Source: an uncultured Collinsella sp.
GTDB taxonomy: Bacteria > Actinomycetota > Coriobacteriia > Coriobacteriales > Coriobacteriaceae
Assembly (NCBI GenBank): GCA_900554495.1
Contig: USHR01000085.1
Location: 1 to 7,834 of the forward strand
Direction: 5' to 3'
Length of the DNA stretch: 7,834 bases
Below the pieces are notes generated by a model that was given only the letters and a program-made list of their open reading frames with translations, searched no databases and had not been told where the DNA came from. The stretch's first letter is position 1. Each line of letters opens with the position of its first letter. Below, in pieces: positions 1 through 5,941 of the stretch. The translations under genes were made by a program, and so were the position numbers.

Positions 1-153
1 GACGCCCATCAGGAACACGGCGTCGTAGCCCTCGTCGGCGACCTTGTCGGCGAGCGCGGTCATCTTCTTGCCGGTCTCGTAGAGCGCCTTGCCGTCCTCG
101 AGATAGCCCTCCTGGTCGAAATGCATGATCTCGATCTTCTCGGTTTCCTTCAT
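1..153 (-). CDS. SIS-domain sugar-phosphate protein, N-terminal 51 codons only (FrlB/GfrE-like candidate)
   Basis: Partial gene; its 3' part lies beyond the left edge. The start ATG at 153 is preceded by a good AGGAGA ribosome site, and the frame is open through the edge. The visible product begins MKETEKIEIMHFDQ and ends ...EGYDAVFLMGV. A helical region followed by the hydrophobic strand AVFLMGV is what precedes the sugar-phosphate-binding loop at the start of a SIS (sugar isomerase) domain. The gene starts 60 bp after the stop of another SIS gene on the same strand with no strong terminator between, so the two are probably co-transcribed. By family knowledge, tandem SIS proteins occur in loci that split fructoselysine or glucoselysine 6-phosphate (FrlB, GfrE, GfrF), so a deglycase is a reasonable guess. 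An amino-sugar isomerase/deaminase (AgaS- or GlmS-C-like) is the main alternative. The catalytic part is not visible, so specificity is unknown. Confidence 0.6.
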   Translation of the reverse strand, partial: MKETEKIEIMHFDQEGYLEDGKALYETGKKMTALADKVADEGYDAVFLMGV

Positions 154-213
154 TTGTCTCTCCTTTCTGGGGTTGTTTCCACATCCCCCATGCCAACGGG
201 CATCAAAACCCGC

Positions 214-1329
214 TTACATTCCGTAACACTCGGCCGCTTTGGCCTTAAGCGCATTGACTGACTCTTCGTAGCCCTCTGCCTTGACCTCCATTTGCTTGGA
301 GACGGCATCAAGATACGGGTGCACGTCCCATGACTTCAGACGCTCGGCTATCATGGCCGCAATCGTCTGGAAGAACACAAGATTGGGAATTGCGCTGAGC
401 AGCGGAGCCACCTGAGGCACCGCAACCTCGTGAGCCCTACCCTTGGGATGGGCCGTGAGCAGCACCGTTTTTGTCGTAACGTTCGATAGCGCATCAGCGA
501 TATTCGCAAGACGCTCCGACCCCTGCGGATCGTCGACGATAAACACCAGATAGCCCGGAACGATCTGCATCTCGGGACCGTGGACGAACTCCTCGCCTTC
601 GTGATGCATGGCAGGAATCTTGATGGTCTCGCTCAGCTTGAGGGCCGCCTCTTCGGCAACGCCATAGTTGGGGCCGTTGCCGACGACCATGGCGGGCGTG
701 TGCTCAGAAAGCTCGAGCATGTGGTCTTGGACATATGCCTCGGCGGTCTTGCACATCACGGCATTGGCCTGGATAGCCTCACGCAGGTCGTCAAGACGCT
801 GGGCAACGCCCTTGGCGTCAATCGTTCCGCGCGCCTGACCGCCGTAAATACCAAAGAGCACCAGGTACTCAACGAGCACCTCGACGCCCAGAGTCACAAA
901 GTCCACCGACTCGACGCCCACACCGTAGTCAAGAACGATGTCAGCGTGTTCCTTGATGGGTGCCTCGACGTTTGCCGTGAGCGCAACTGCAGCCATATCG
1001 TGTGCGCGCATGTAATCGAGCGCCGCAATCGTATTGGTCGAATAGCCACTCTGCGAAACGGCAATGTTGAGCACATGCTGCGGATAGGTGTGTTCAAAAT
1101 CGACGAAGGCCTCGGGCGTCACAACGGACACCTGCATTTGCAGGGCATCTTGCAGGTAATCGCGGGCGCAATCGGCGGCATGGCGCGACGAACCCGAAGC
1201 AACGATGCGCAGCGCGTCAAAAGAACCGGACTGGAAAATATCAACGAGCTGCGCTACCAGCTCAGACGAACGCTCGAGGTTCTCCCCCATACGCACATGG
1301 GCAAGCTGAACGTAATCGAGCATCTTCAT
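214..1329 (-). CDS. Double-SIS-domain protein, probable sugar-phosphate deglycase/isomerase (GlmS-C/FrlB superfamily)
   Basis: The product is a 371-aa cytoplasmic protein with two SIS domains and no membrane segment or signal peptide. The first SIS domain (about residues 38-165) has the phosphate-binding loop SGSSRH (45-50) and SQSG (92-95). The second (about 210-340) has GNGPNYG (217-223), EEAALKLSE (226-234) and EGEEFVHGPEMQI (244-256). The last corresponds to the GlmS AGELKHGPLALI motif that carries its catalytic glutamate. There is no N-terminal glutaminase domain, so it is not full-length GlmS. The size and lone SIS pair fit FrlB, GfrF and AgaS-type enzymes acting on a 6-phosphorylated Amadori product or amino sugar. 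I chose the ATG at 1329 because GAGGTG lies 5 nt upstream; a longer reading from 1368 would add 13 residues and lacks a ribosome site. The gene sits between two UTRA-type GntR regulators and a second SIS gene, suggesting an inducible sugar-amine catabolic operon. The exact substrate is inferred, not shown. Confidence 0.85.
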   Translation of the reverse strand: MKMLDYVQLAHVRMGENLERSSELVAQLVDIFQSGSFDALRIVASGSSRHAADCARDYLQDALQMQVSVVTPEAFVDFEHTYPQHVLNIAVSQSGYSTNTIAALDYMRAHDMAAVALTANVEAPIKEHADIVLDYGVGVESVDFVTLGVEVLVEYLVLFGIYGGQARGTIDAKGVAQRLDDLREAIQANAVMCKTAEAYVQDHMLELSEHTPAMVVGNGPNYGVAEEAALKLSETIKIPAMHHEGEEFVHGPEMQIVPGYLVFIVDDPQGSERLANIADALSNVTTKTVLLTAHPKGRAHEVAVPQVAPLLSAIPNLVFFQTIAAMIAERLKSWDVHPYLDAVSKQMEVKAEGYEESVNALKAKAAECYGM

Positions 1330-1334
1330 CGTCT

Positions 1335-1340
1335 CACCTC
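1335..1340 (-). promoter_or_regulatory. Ribosome binding site that fixes the SIS gene start
   Basis: Read on the minus strand this is GAGGTG, 5 nt before the ATG at 1329. No comparable site precedes the alternative upstream ATG at 1368, so it supports the 371-residue product. Confidence 0.75.
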
Positions 1341-1350
1341 GTAACAAATC

Positions 1351-1369
1351 ATTAGTATTTGATACCAAT
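1351..1369. promoter_or_regulatory. Imperfect palindrome, candidate GntR/UTRA operator in the SIS operon leader
   Basis: The sequence ATTAGTATTTGATACCAAT has 8-base arms around a 3-base centre, with 7 of 8 positions complementary and a GTAT...ATAC core. It lies about 20 nt upstream of the SIS start codon, where a bound repressor would block transcription. One half (TTTGATACC) recurs at 1391-1399. Size and symmetry suit a dimeric GntR/UTRA regulator, two of which are encoded immediately upstream. Assignment to either regulator is inference. Confidence 0.45.
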
Positions 1370-1456
1370 CACAGTTACAGGTTACGGCTTTTTGATACCT
1401 CTTTGTCGATTAATTTATCCCCATCGGCGAACGGTCGATTTTGAGCCCTGTAAGGT

Positions 1457-1466
1457 TGTATATACA
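1457..1466. promoter_or_regulatory. Perfect palindrome TGTATATACA, HutC-type GntR operator candidate
   Basis: The ten bases are fully self-complementary and contain GTATATAC. This matches the GT-N-TA-N-AC pattern described for the HutC subfamily of GntR regulators, and is very close to TTGTATATACAA-type TreR operators of Bacillus. It lies between two genes for UTRA-type regulators and the SIS operon they probably control, and overlaps the candidate -10 box. Confidence 0.55.
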
Positions 1467-1484
1467 GCTGACCCAACGATCAAA
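1457..1484 (-). promoter_or_regulatory. Candidate promoter of the SIS operon
   Basis: On the minus strand, TTTGAT (1479-1484) and TATACA (1457-1462) are separated by 16 nt, resembling -35 and -10 boxes. The -10 box lies inside a perfect palindrome, a usual arrangement for direct repression. The predicted leader would be about 120 nt and would include the second palindrome at 1351-1369. Sequence match only. Confidence 0.35.
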
Positions 1485-1522
1485 ACTGGTTAGTTTCCCA
1501 GCCGTTATTCACAAAATACCAG

Positions 1523-2236
1523 CTAGTACGTATAGGTGTAGCCGCCCGTATCGCCACGATTGAAGGACTTTACATACTCGATAGCCTGACCGCTCGCGTC
1601 ATAGCTCACGCATTCCAAAAGCAAAACAAGATCGCCCTGTCCCAGTCCAAGGAGGCCGGCATCTCGTGCGCCCAGCGCTTCGATATCGAGCTTTTCCTGT
1701 GCCATGACTGGCTTTCGGCCCAGCATCTCATAGGTCTCGTACAAACTGAAGACCGACACGTCAATATCTTCGATGGTTGGGAACAGCAGGCAGGGAATCA
1801 GCGCCGTCTCAATCGATACGGGGCTACCGTTTATGCAGTTCAGGCGTCGAACGGAATAGAGCAGGTCGTCCTCGGCGATGCCAAACAGGTCGGCGTAATA
1901 TGGCCCCGCATAACGCTTGGAACGCGCGAGAATACGGACGGACGGCTCGCCGCCCGAAGCACGGACCGATTCACGGAAACCGACCGTGCGTTCAAAAAAA
2001 GCAGGTACTTTCTGCGCCACAAAGGCACCTTTTCCCCGAACACGGCGAATCTGCCCGCGCCGAACCAGCTCATCGACAGCGCTTCGGATGGTCAAGCGTG
2101 TCGTACCAAATTCCTCGGCAAGGTCTTTTTCGGACGGAATCATGGAACCCGTGGGATATATACCGCGCTCGATACGTTCCTCGATGCGGCGTCGAATGCG
2201 CATATAAACCCGGGTGGCATCTACTGTTTCAGCCAT
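1523..2236 (-). CDS. GntR-family transcriptional regulator with UTRA effector domain (second of tandem pair)
   Basis: The product is a 237-aa DNA-binding repressor-type protein. Residues about 8-73 form the GntR winged helix-turn-helix, with PSEKDLAEEFGTTRLTIR (34-51) as the helix-turn-helix and RRVRGKGAFV (64-73) as the wing. Residues about 90-235 are a UTRA ligand-binding domain with the typical RRLNCINGSPVSIETALIP segment (130-148). UTRA members of the HutC subfamily sense small sugars, sugar phosphates or amino-acid-related ligands. The start ATG at 2236 has AGGTG six nt or so upstream, located inside the end of the preceding regulator gene, and the reading frames overlap by 16 bp, so translation is probably coupled. 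The neighbouring SIS operon is its likely target. The C-terminus GGYTYTY is compact, and length is normal for the family. The effector is unknown; phosphorylated Amadori compounds or amino sugars are guesses from context. Confidence 0.9.
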   Translation of the reverse strand: MAETVDATRVYMRIRRRIEERIERGIYPTGSMIPSEKDLAEEFGTTRLTIRSAVDELVRRGQIRRVRGKGAFVAQKVPAFFERTVGFRESVRASGGEPSVRILARSKRYAGPYYADLFGIAEDDLLYSVRRLNCINGSPVSIETALIPCLLFPTIEDIDVSVFSLYETYEMLGRKPVMAQEKLDIEALGARDAGLLGLGQGDLVLLLECVSYDASGQAIEYVKSFNRGDTGGYTYTY

Positions 2237-2988
2237 TGTTCACCTGCCACGCTCCTCATGCCGTTCTCTTCGCCGTTATCGGCAAAGCGGAACTTTGTGG
2301 GCAAAATCACCGATTTGCAATGCTCCACAAAGCGCATGTCCTTATCAAATTCGATCGAGCTCTCATAGAACACCGGCGTTCCCTCTTCTTGCTGGAGCAG
2401 CTCGGCCTCTTCGGCGTTCAAACGCGAGATGGAGATATGCTCACGTCCATGCTCAACACGCACGCCACCTTCTTTGAGCAAGACATCGTAAAGACTCTCA
2501 CACTCAAAATCGTGCTCGGGAAGCGCGGGGCACAGGGACAGGTTAACGTGAGCGGTCTCGATTGACACCGGCTCGCCCTCTATAAGTCGAATGCGCTGCA
2601 TGCGGAGTAAAGGAGCGCCCACAGCCACCCCAAGCTTGTCGGCAAGCGCCTCATCCGCCTCGATGGTCCCGGTAGAAACCAGACGAGAAGAGGGGTGCAG
2701 GCTGGCAGTCCGCACAGCATCGGAAAAGTTATACGTTTCCTGGAAGATATTCAGCGGCTTGGGAGGACACACATACGTACCCGATCCGCGACGGCTCTCG
2801 AGCGTTCCACACGAGATGAGCCGCGTGATACCGACGCGCAACGCCGTACGCGAAACGCCGATCTCTTCGCACAGCACACGCTCGGCCGGCAGTCGATCGC
2901 CGCCGGCAAGCTGGTGGTGCTGGATATACCAAAGAATTCCCTCAACAGCACGATCTTTGGGGGGAATTGCATAAGATTCGCCTGCCAT
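2221..2988 (-). CDS. GntR-family transcriptional regulator with UTRA effector domain (first of tandem pair)
   Basis: The product is 255 aa. The winged helix-turn-helix covers about residues 10-75, with PAERVLCEEIGVSRTALR (34-51) as the helix-turn-helix and ESRRGSGTYV (64-73) as the wing. The UTRA domain runs from about 95 to 235 and contains LLRMQRIRLIEGEPVSIETA (127-146), which aligns by eye with the equivalent stretch in the downstream paralogue. The ATG at 2988 follows GAGGAG (2997-3002) at a standard distance. The stop lies 16 bp inside the next gntR gene. A gap of only 38 bp to the upstream 162-aa gene, with no visible terminator, allows co-transcription. Sequence divergence from its neighbour is high, so this is not a recent duplicate. 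It may bind the other palindrome in the SIS control region, or form a two-input switch with its partner; both ideas are inference. Confidence 0.9.
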   Translation of the reverse strand: MAGESYAIPPKDRAVEGILWYIQHHQLAGGDRLPAERVLCEEIGVSRTALRVGITRLISCGTLESRRGSGTYVCPPKPLNIFQETYNFSDAVRTASLHPSSRLVSTGTIEADEALADKLGVAVGAPLLRMQRIRLIEGEPVSIETAHVNLSLCPALPEHDFECESLYDVLLKEGGVRVEHGREHISISRLNAEEAELLQQEEGTPVFYESSIEFDKDMRFVEHCKSVILPTKFRFADNGEENGMRSVAGEQWLKQ

Positions 2989-3026
2989 TGCACAGACTCC
3001 TCATTCAGAAACGTATGCCGCCATAA

Positions 3027-3515
3027 TTAGGCCAGCCCTCCCATGGCATCAAATTCGGCCTTGATCTTCTCGGCGACATTCCGATACGACTTATATAGAC
3101 TTGAATCGCGTTTGACTTCGTCGGTCATAACGGGAATCTCTAATTTGGAAACTTCGTCTTTTCCCGTCTGAACCGCCACAACAACGCCCATACCAAGACA
3201 CATATTACGCTTGGCAGCGTTTATTTTCGCCGCCTTGGCAGGATTTACCAGGATACGCTGGGCAAATTCCTGTTTTGAGGCCACTTCCTCGGCCTCCGGA
3301 TCGCCCGCCTCGGCCACTTCGCACTGCAACACGTCCGCATAGTCAAAAATCTTCGGCTCGCCGCCGCGCTGATGCACGGCCCACTTGCGGCGCGTGGCAT
3401 CCTGGTAGATAGCCGGCAAAAACGTAAACCGCGGTGGGTCCAAAATCGTATCCGTGATGGTAAACACATCGGGATCAAAGGCATCCTGCGGGTTTTTCTT
3501 CTTGAACAGCCCCAT
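3027..3515 (-). CDS. Hypothetical 162-aa protein, possibly DUF4428/DUF4429-like (PH-like fold)
   Basis: I do not recognise a specific function. The protein is soluble, starts MGLFKKKN, and has no signal peptide. The central PKIFDYADVLQCEVAEAG (54-71) and the C-terminal EIPVMTDEVKRDSSLYKSYRNVAEKIKAEF (126-155) resemble the strand and terminal helix of small PH-like DUF4428/DUF4429 proteins, which often have 'fdy.di..yel..dg' and 'kkdS..Yk.a...a..i...l' patterns. A short hydrophobic strand CLGMGVVVAVQTG (106-118) lies between them and looks like a buried strand, not a membrane helix. I chose the ATG at 3515 because of the strong GGGAGGG site just upstream; a longer reading from 3548 would add 11 residues over that site. 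It is 38 bp upstream of the first gntR gene. The family call is by eye and needs a profile search to confirm. Confidence 0.6.
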   Translation of the reverse strand: MGLFKKKNPQDAFDPDVFTITDTILDPPRFTFLPAIYQDATRRKWAVHQRGGEPKIFDYADVLQCEVAEAGDPEAEEVASKQEFAQRILVNPAKAAKINAAKRNMCLGMGVVVAVQTGKDEVSKLEIPVMTDEVKRDSSLYKSYRNVAEKIKAEFDAMGGLA

Positions 3516-3519
3516 ATCA

Positions 3520-3526
3520 CCCTCCC
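3520..3526 (-). promoter_or_regulatory. Ribosome binding site that fixes the start of the 162-aa gene
   Basis: Minus-strand GGGAGGG ends 4 nt before the ATG at 3515. It rules out the longer reading from 3548, in which this site would be coding. Confidence 0.7.
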
Positions 3527-3552
3527 GTACTAGCATTAAACAACTCAAGCTG

Positions 3553-3561
3553 AATATAGCA
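3553..3561 (-). promoter_or_regulatory. Extended -10 promoter for the 162-aa gene
   Basis: Minus-strand TGCTATATT is a TGn extended -10 element with a good TATATT hexamer. A start about 7 nt downstream would give a leader of about 30 nt. No clear -35 box is seen, which is usual with an extended -10. A small palindrome, TACCG-TAT-CGGTA, lies upstream at 3582-3594 near the -35 position and could bind a regulator. Confidence 0.45.
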
Positions 3562-3636
3562 CCAATTTCAAGCCGCCACTTTACCGTATCGGTACGCGGC
3601 GTCTATGGCTCGCCCAGCGGAAGAGTTTACGGACGA

Positions 3637-3709
3637 GGGCCGGGGTGCCTGCCTTGTTTTGAGAAGTTCGCGGAGCCCACTTTTCAAAACAAGGCAGGCA
3701 CCCCGGCCC
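3637..3709. repeat. Long palindromic repeat (30-bp arms, 13-nt loop), family member 1
   Basis: The left arm (3637-3666) and right arm (3680-3709) are complementary over 30 bp with only one G-T pair (3663/3683). The arm begins GGGCCGGGGTGCCTGCC and runs into a T-rich inner half. The loop is 3667-3679. No T-run follows on either strand, so it is not a canonical intrinsic terminator. It lies 54 bp after the stop of the lacI-type gene and upstream of the promoter of the 162-aa gene. The outermost bases and right flank (CGGCCCCGCCGGC) resemble the palindrome at 6016-6151. It may be a REP/MITE-like extragenic palindrome that also acts as an mRNA 3' end; no transposase is nearby. Confidence 0.8.
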
Positions 3710-3763
3710 CGCCGGCAAATAGCGGACACTCCGCATGCAATCTATGCAAACAAACAAGTACGC

Positions 3764-4792
3764 TTAGCTACATTCGGTAAGTTCGAGCACGCTGCCCTTA
3801 ACGATAAGCGCCGGCTCCAGGACGACCTCTTCGGCACGCCTGCCGCCCCTACCGGCAAGACGCTTGGACATGCAGCCAAAAGCATGCTCCGCAAGGACAC
3901 CAGGATCCTGCTCAATGGCGGTCAGCGCCGGCTCAAAGAGAACGTCGGCCGCCGAGTTGTCATAGCTCACCACCGAGATATCGCCCGGGATGCTCTTCCC
4001 CATCTCGTGCAAGCGCTTGAGCAGACCGAGGGCGATGTTATCCGAACTTGCGAACACAGCGGTGGCATCAGTTGCGAGCACCGCCTCCGAGGCCTCGTAG
4101 GCACTCGGAATGTAGTACTCGCTCTCAAACTCCAAACGCGCGTCGATAGGCAAGCCAACCTCGCGCAGTGCGCGCTCATAGCCGGCAAGTCGCTTACGCC
4201 CCGTATTGGAACGGCGCGCGTTAACCAAGCAGGCAATGCGACGGTGGCCCTGCTCGATCAGATAGCGGGTGGCCATGTAGCCACCCATCTCGTGGTCGAA
4301 CATCACCTTGTCGCACTCGAGCCCTTCAATGGCACGGTCGACCATCACGGCCGGGATGGGCAGGTGGCTGACTTCTTCGCGCAGGGCGCGGTCGTCGGAG
4401 AACTCGTCACCCACCACCAGAAAGACGCCGTCAACACCGCGCGTCACCAGCTGGCGCAGCAGCTCCAGATCGTCATCGGCGCTTCCGCCCGAGCTGGTAA
4501 TGAAGAGCGCATAGCCGTCCTCGCGGCAGCGCTTTTCCAGGCTACCGGCGAGCGAGGCAAAAAAGCGGCTCTCGATGTTAGGGACGATAAGGCCCAGGGT
4601 GCGCGACTCGCGCATGACCAGGCTGCGCGCGATCTGGTTGGGAACATAGTGGTTGCGCGCCGCGACCTCTTTGATGAGCTTGCGGTTTTCTTCCGAGATG
4701 CGACAGGGCCGATTATTGAGCACAAGCGAGACCGACGAGGGGGAAAGCCCCACCTCCTGGGCGATCTGCTTGAGGGTGACTTTGTTGGCCAT
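3764..4792 (-). CDS. LacI-family transcriptional regulator
   Basis: The product is 342 aa, the normal length for LacI/GalR repressors. The N-terminus has the classic helix-turn-helix TLKQIAQEVGLSPSSVSLVL (6-25) and a hinge region around VPNQIARSLV (50-59), followed by the start of the periplasmic-binding-like core, RTLGLIVPNIESRFFASLA (64-82). Core landmarks include VDRAIEGLE (151-159), YLIEQGHRRIACL (177-189), FASSDNIALGLLKRLHEMG (247-265), IPGDISVVSYDN (268-279) and LTAIEQDPGVLAEHAF (290-305). These are typical of RbsR/PurR/CcpA-like members that bind sugars or related ligands. The start at 4792 follows AGGAG. It is divergent from murB, with a shared control region of 183 bp. Its target is not shown; autoregulation or control of distant sugar genes is most likely. 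A 409-codon antisense reading frame over it is a shadow. Confidence 0.93.
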   Translation of the reverse strand: MANKVTLKQIAQEVGLSPSSVSLVLNNRPCRISEENRKLIKEVAARNHYVPNQIARSLVMRESRTLGLIVPNIESRFFASLAGSLEKRCREDGYALFITSSGGSADDDLELLRQLVTRGVDGVFLVVGDEFSDDRALREEVSHLPIPAVMVDRAIEGLECDKVMFDHEMGGYMATRYLIEQGHRRIACLVNARRSNTGRKRLAGYERALREVGLPIDARLEFESEYYIPSAYEASEAVLATDATAVFASSDNIALGLLKRLHEMGKSIPGDISVVSYDNSAADVLFEPALTAIEQDPGVLAEHAFGCMSKRLAGRGGRRAEEVVLEPALIVKGSVLELTECS

Positions 4793-4827
4793 CTCGCTCC
4801 TTCCGGGTTTACGCGCAATCTCTTGAA

Positions 4828-4833
4828 AGTATA
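4828..4833 (-). promoter_or_regulatory. -10 box of the lacI-type gene
   Basis: Minus-strand TATACT, a 5-of-6 match to the consensus, would start transcription about 28 nt before the ATG at 4792. The -35 region (around 4851-4856) is weak. Confidence 0.4.
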
Positions 4834-4926
4834 GCGACTACCCCTCTACCTCGGTGATAAACACTTTACCAATCCGGTAGACGGCTGTTTTATCGCCGCC
4901 AGCGCACCAAATCCGTCCGGGTGGGG

Positions 4927-4932
4927 TATATT
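4927..4932 (+). promoter_or_regulatory. -10 box of murB
   Basis: TATATT lies 43 bp before the chosen murB ATG. No good -35 box is seen 16-18 bp upstream, so an activator or a weak promoter is possible. The palindrome at 4934-4943 directly follows it. Confidence 0.4.
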
Positions 4933-4933
4933 G

Positions 4934-4943
4934 CAATCGATTG
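4934..4943. promoter_or_regulatory. Palindrome CAATCGATTG, candidate LacI-family operator
   Basis: Ten fully self-complementary bases with a central CG and the AA-n-CG-n-TT core typical of LacI/GalR operators. It lies in the gap between the lacI-type gene and murB, directly downstream of the murB -10 box. Binding by the neighbouring regulator is inference. Confidence 0.35.
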
Positions 4944-4975
4944 ATGACAACGACCACCAAAAGGCGGCTATTAGT

Positions 4976-5938
4976 ATGCACGAAAACGATTTTTTTAACG
5001 AGGACCTGCTGTGCGCGCTTGCTGGCGTTGCCGGCGAGGACAACGTACTGATGAGCGAGCCCATGCGCGAGCACACCACGTTTAAGATCGGCGGCCCGGC
5101 CGACGTCTTTGTCACGCCCGATACCGAGCAGGGCCTCGTCGCCACGCTCGATACCTGCTATCGCTGCGATCTGCCCCTCACCATCGTGGGCAACGGCTCC
5201 GACCTACTCGTCGGCGACAAGGGCATCCGCGGCGTCGTCGTAGCGCTGGGCGAAGGTCTCTCCAACATCACCGTCGACGGCACGCACGTCACGGCGGCAG
5301 CCGGCGCCTTGCTTTCCGATGTCGCCGCGGCGGCAGCCGAGGCCGGCCTCACCGGCATGGAGCCCATCTCGGGCATCCCCGGATCGGTCGGCGGCGCCTG
5401 CTACATGAACGCCGGTGCCTACGGTGCCTGCATGGCCGATGTGCTGGAGTCCGTGCGCGTCTACAAACCCGCTCGCCAGCTCGACGACGGCACCCGCGGC
5501 AGCGGCAACATCATCGAGTTCGATGTCGACGAACTCAACCTGGGCTATCGCAAGAGCCGCATCGCCGACGACGGCTTTATCGTTCTTTCTGCTACCTTCA
5601 ACCTCGCACCGGGCAACGCCGCGATGATCAAGGCCGACATGAACGACTACCGCCAGCGCCGCGAGGACAAGCAGCCGCTCGACATGCCGAGCGCCGGCTC
5701 CACTTTCAAGCGCCCCGAGGGTTACTTTGCCGGCAAACTCATCATGGATGCCGGCCTGCGAGGACACGCCGTTGGCGGCGCGCAGGTAAGCGAAAAGCAC
5801 TGCGGTTTTATCGTCAACGCCAACCACGCCACCGCCGCCGACGTTGACGAACTCATCCGCCACATCCAAACAACCGTCAAAGGCCAATTCGACGTAGACC
5901 TAGAACCCGAAGTCCACCGAGTAGGCGAATTTTTATAA
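4976..5938 (+). CDS. murB: UDP-N-acetylenolpyruvoylglucosamine reductase (MurB)
   Basis: MurB uses NADPH and bound FAD to reduce UDP-GlcNAc-enolpyruvate to UDP-MurNAc, the second committed step of peptidoglycan precursor synthesis in the cytoplasm. The 320-aa product has the FAD-binding signatures HTTFKIGGPADVFVTP (33-48), IVGNGSDLLVGDKGIRG (70-86) and MEPISGIPGSVGGACYMNAGAYG (128-150). It also has the YRKSRI segment with the active-site arginine (R192), PSAGSTFKRPEGYFAGKLI (238-256) with the catalytic serine in GST (S242), and the C-terminal LEPEVHRVG (309-317) with the conserved glutamate. The gapless GSTFKRPEGYFAGKLI motif is that of the shorter (type II) MurB enzymes. I prefer ATG 4976, which has a modest AAGGCGG upstream; a TTG at 4931 would add 15 residues that overlap the likely promoter and operator. 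Its neighbour to the right is a convergent cell-wall hydrolase. Confidence 0.96.
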   Translation: MHENDFFNEDLLCALAGVAGEDNVLMSEPMREHTTFKIGGPADVFVTPDTEQGLVATLDTCYRCDLPLTIVGNGSDLLVGDKGIRGVVVALGEGLSNITVDGTHVTAAAGALLSDVAAAAAEAGLTGMEPISGIPGSVGGACYMNAGAYGACMADVLESVRVYKPARQLDDGTRGSGNIIEFDVDELNLGYRKSRIADDGFIVLSATFNLAPGNAAMIKADMNDYRQRREDKQPLDMPSAGSTFKRPEGYFAGKLIMDAGLRGHAVGGAQVSEKHCGFIVNANHATAADVDELIRHIQTTVKGQFDVDLEPEVHRVGEFL

Positions 5939-5941
5939 AAA

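Noticed and set aside
190..203. Small hairpin ATGCC-AACG-GGCAT between the two SIS genes
   Set aside because: A 5-bp stem without a U-run is too weak to call a terminator; it may be chance or a minor processing site.
580..1344. 254-codon plus-strand reading frame opposite the SIS gene
   Set aside because: It is fully antisense to a gene with clear SIS motifs, has no recognisable domain, and is expected from GC-rich third-position bias.
1777..2565. 262-codon plus-strand reading frame over both gntR genes
   Set aside because: It spans two well-supported regulator genes on the other strand and shows no family resemblance.
3637..3709. Ordinary intrinsic terminator for the lacI-type gene
   Set aside because: The arms are far longer than usual and there is no T-run on either side; it could still act on RNA ends, so it is listed as a repeat.
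3605..4834. 409-codon plus-strand reading frame across the lacI-type gene
   Set aside because: It begins in the palindrome region, lies antisense to a complete LacI-family gene, and its translation is composition-driven with no domain signature.
5204..5887. 227-codon minus-strand reading frame opposite murB
   Set aside because: It is a shadow of murB, with Val/Gly/Ala/Asp-rich low-information sequence and no ribosome site considered convincing.
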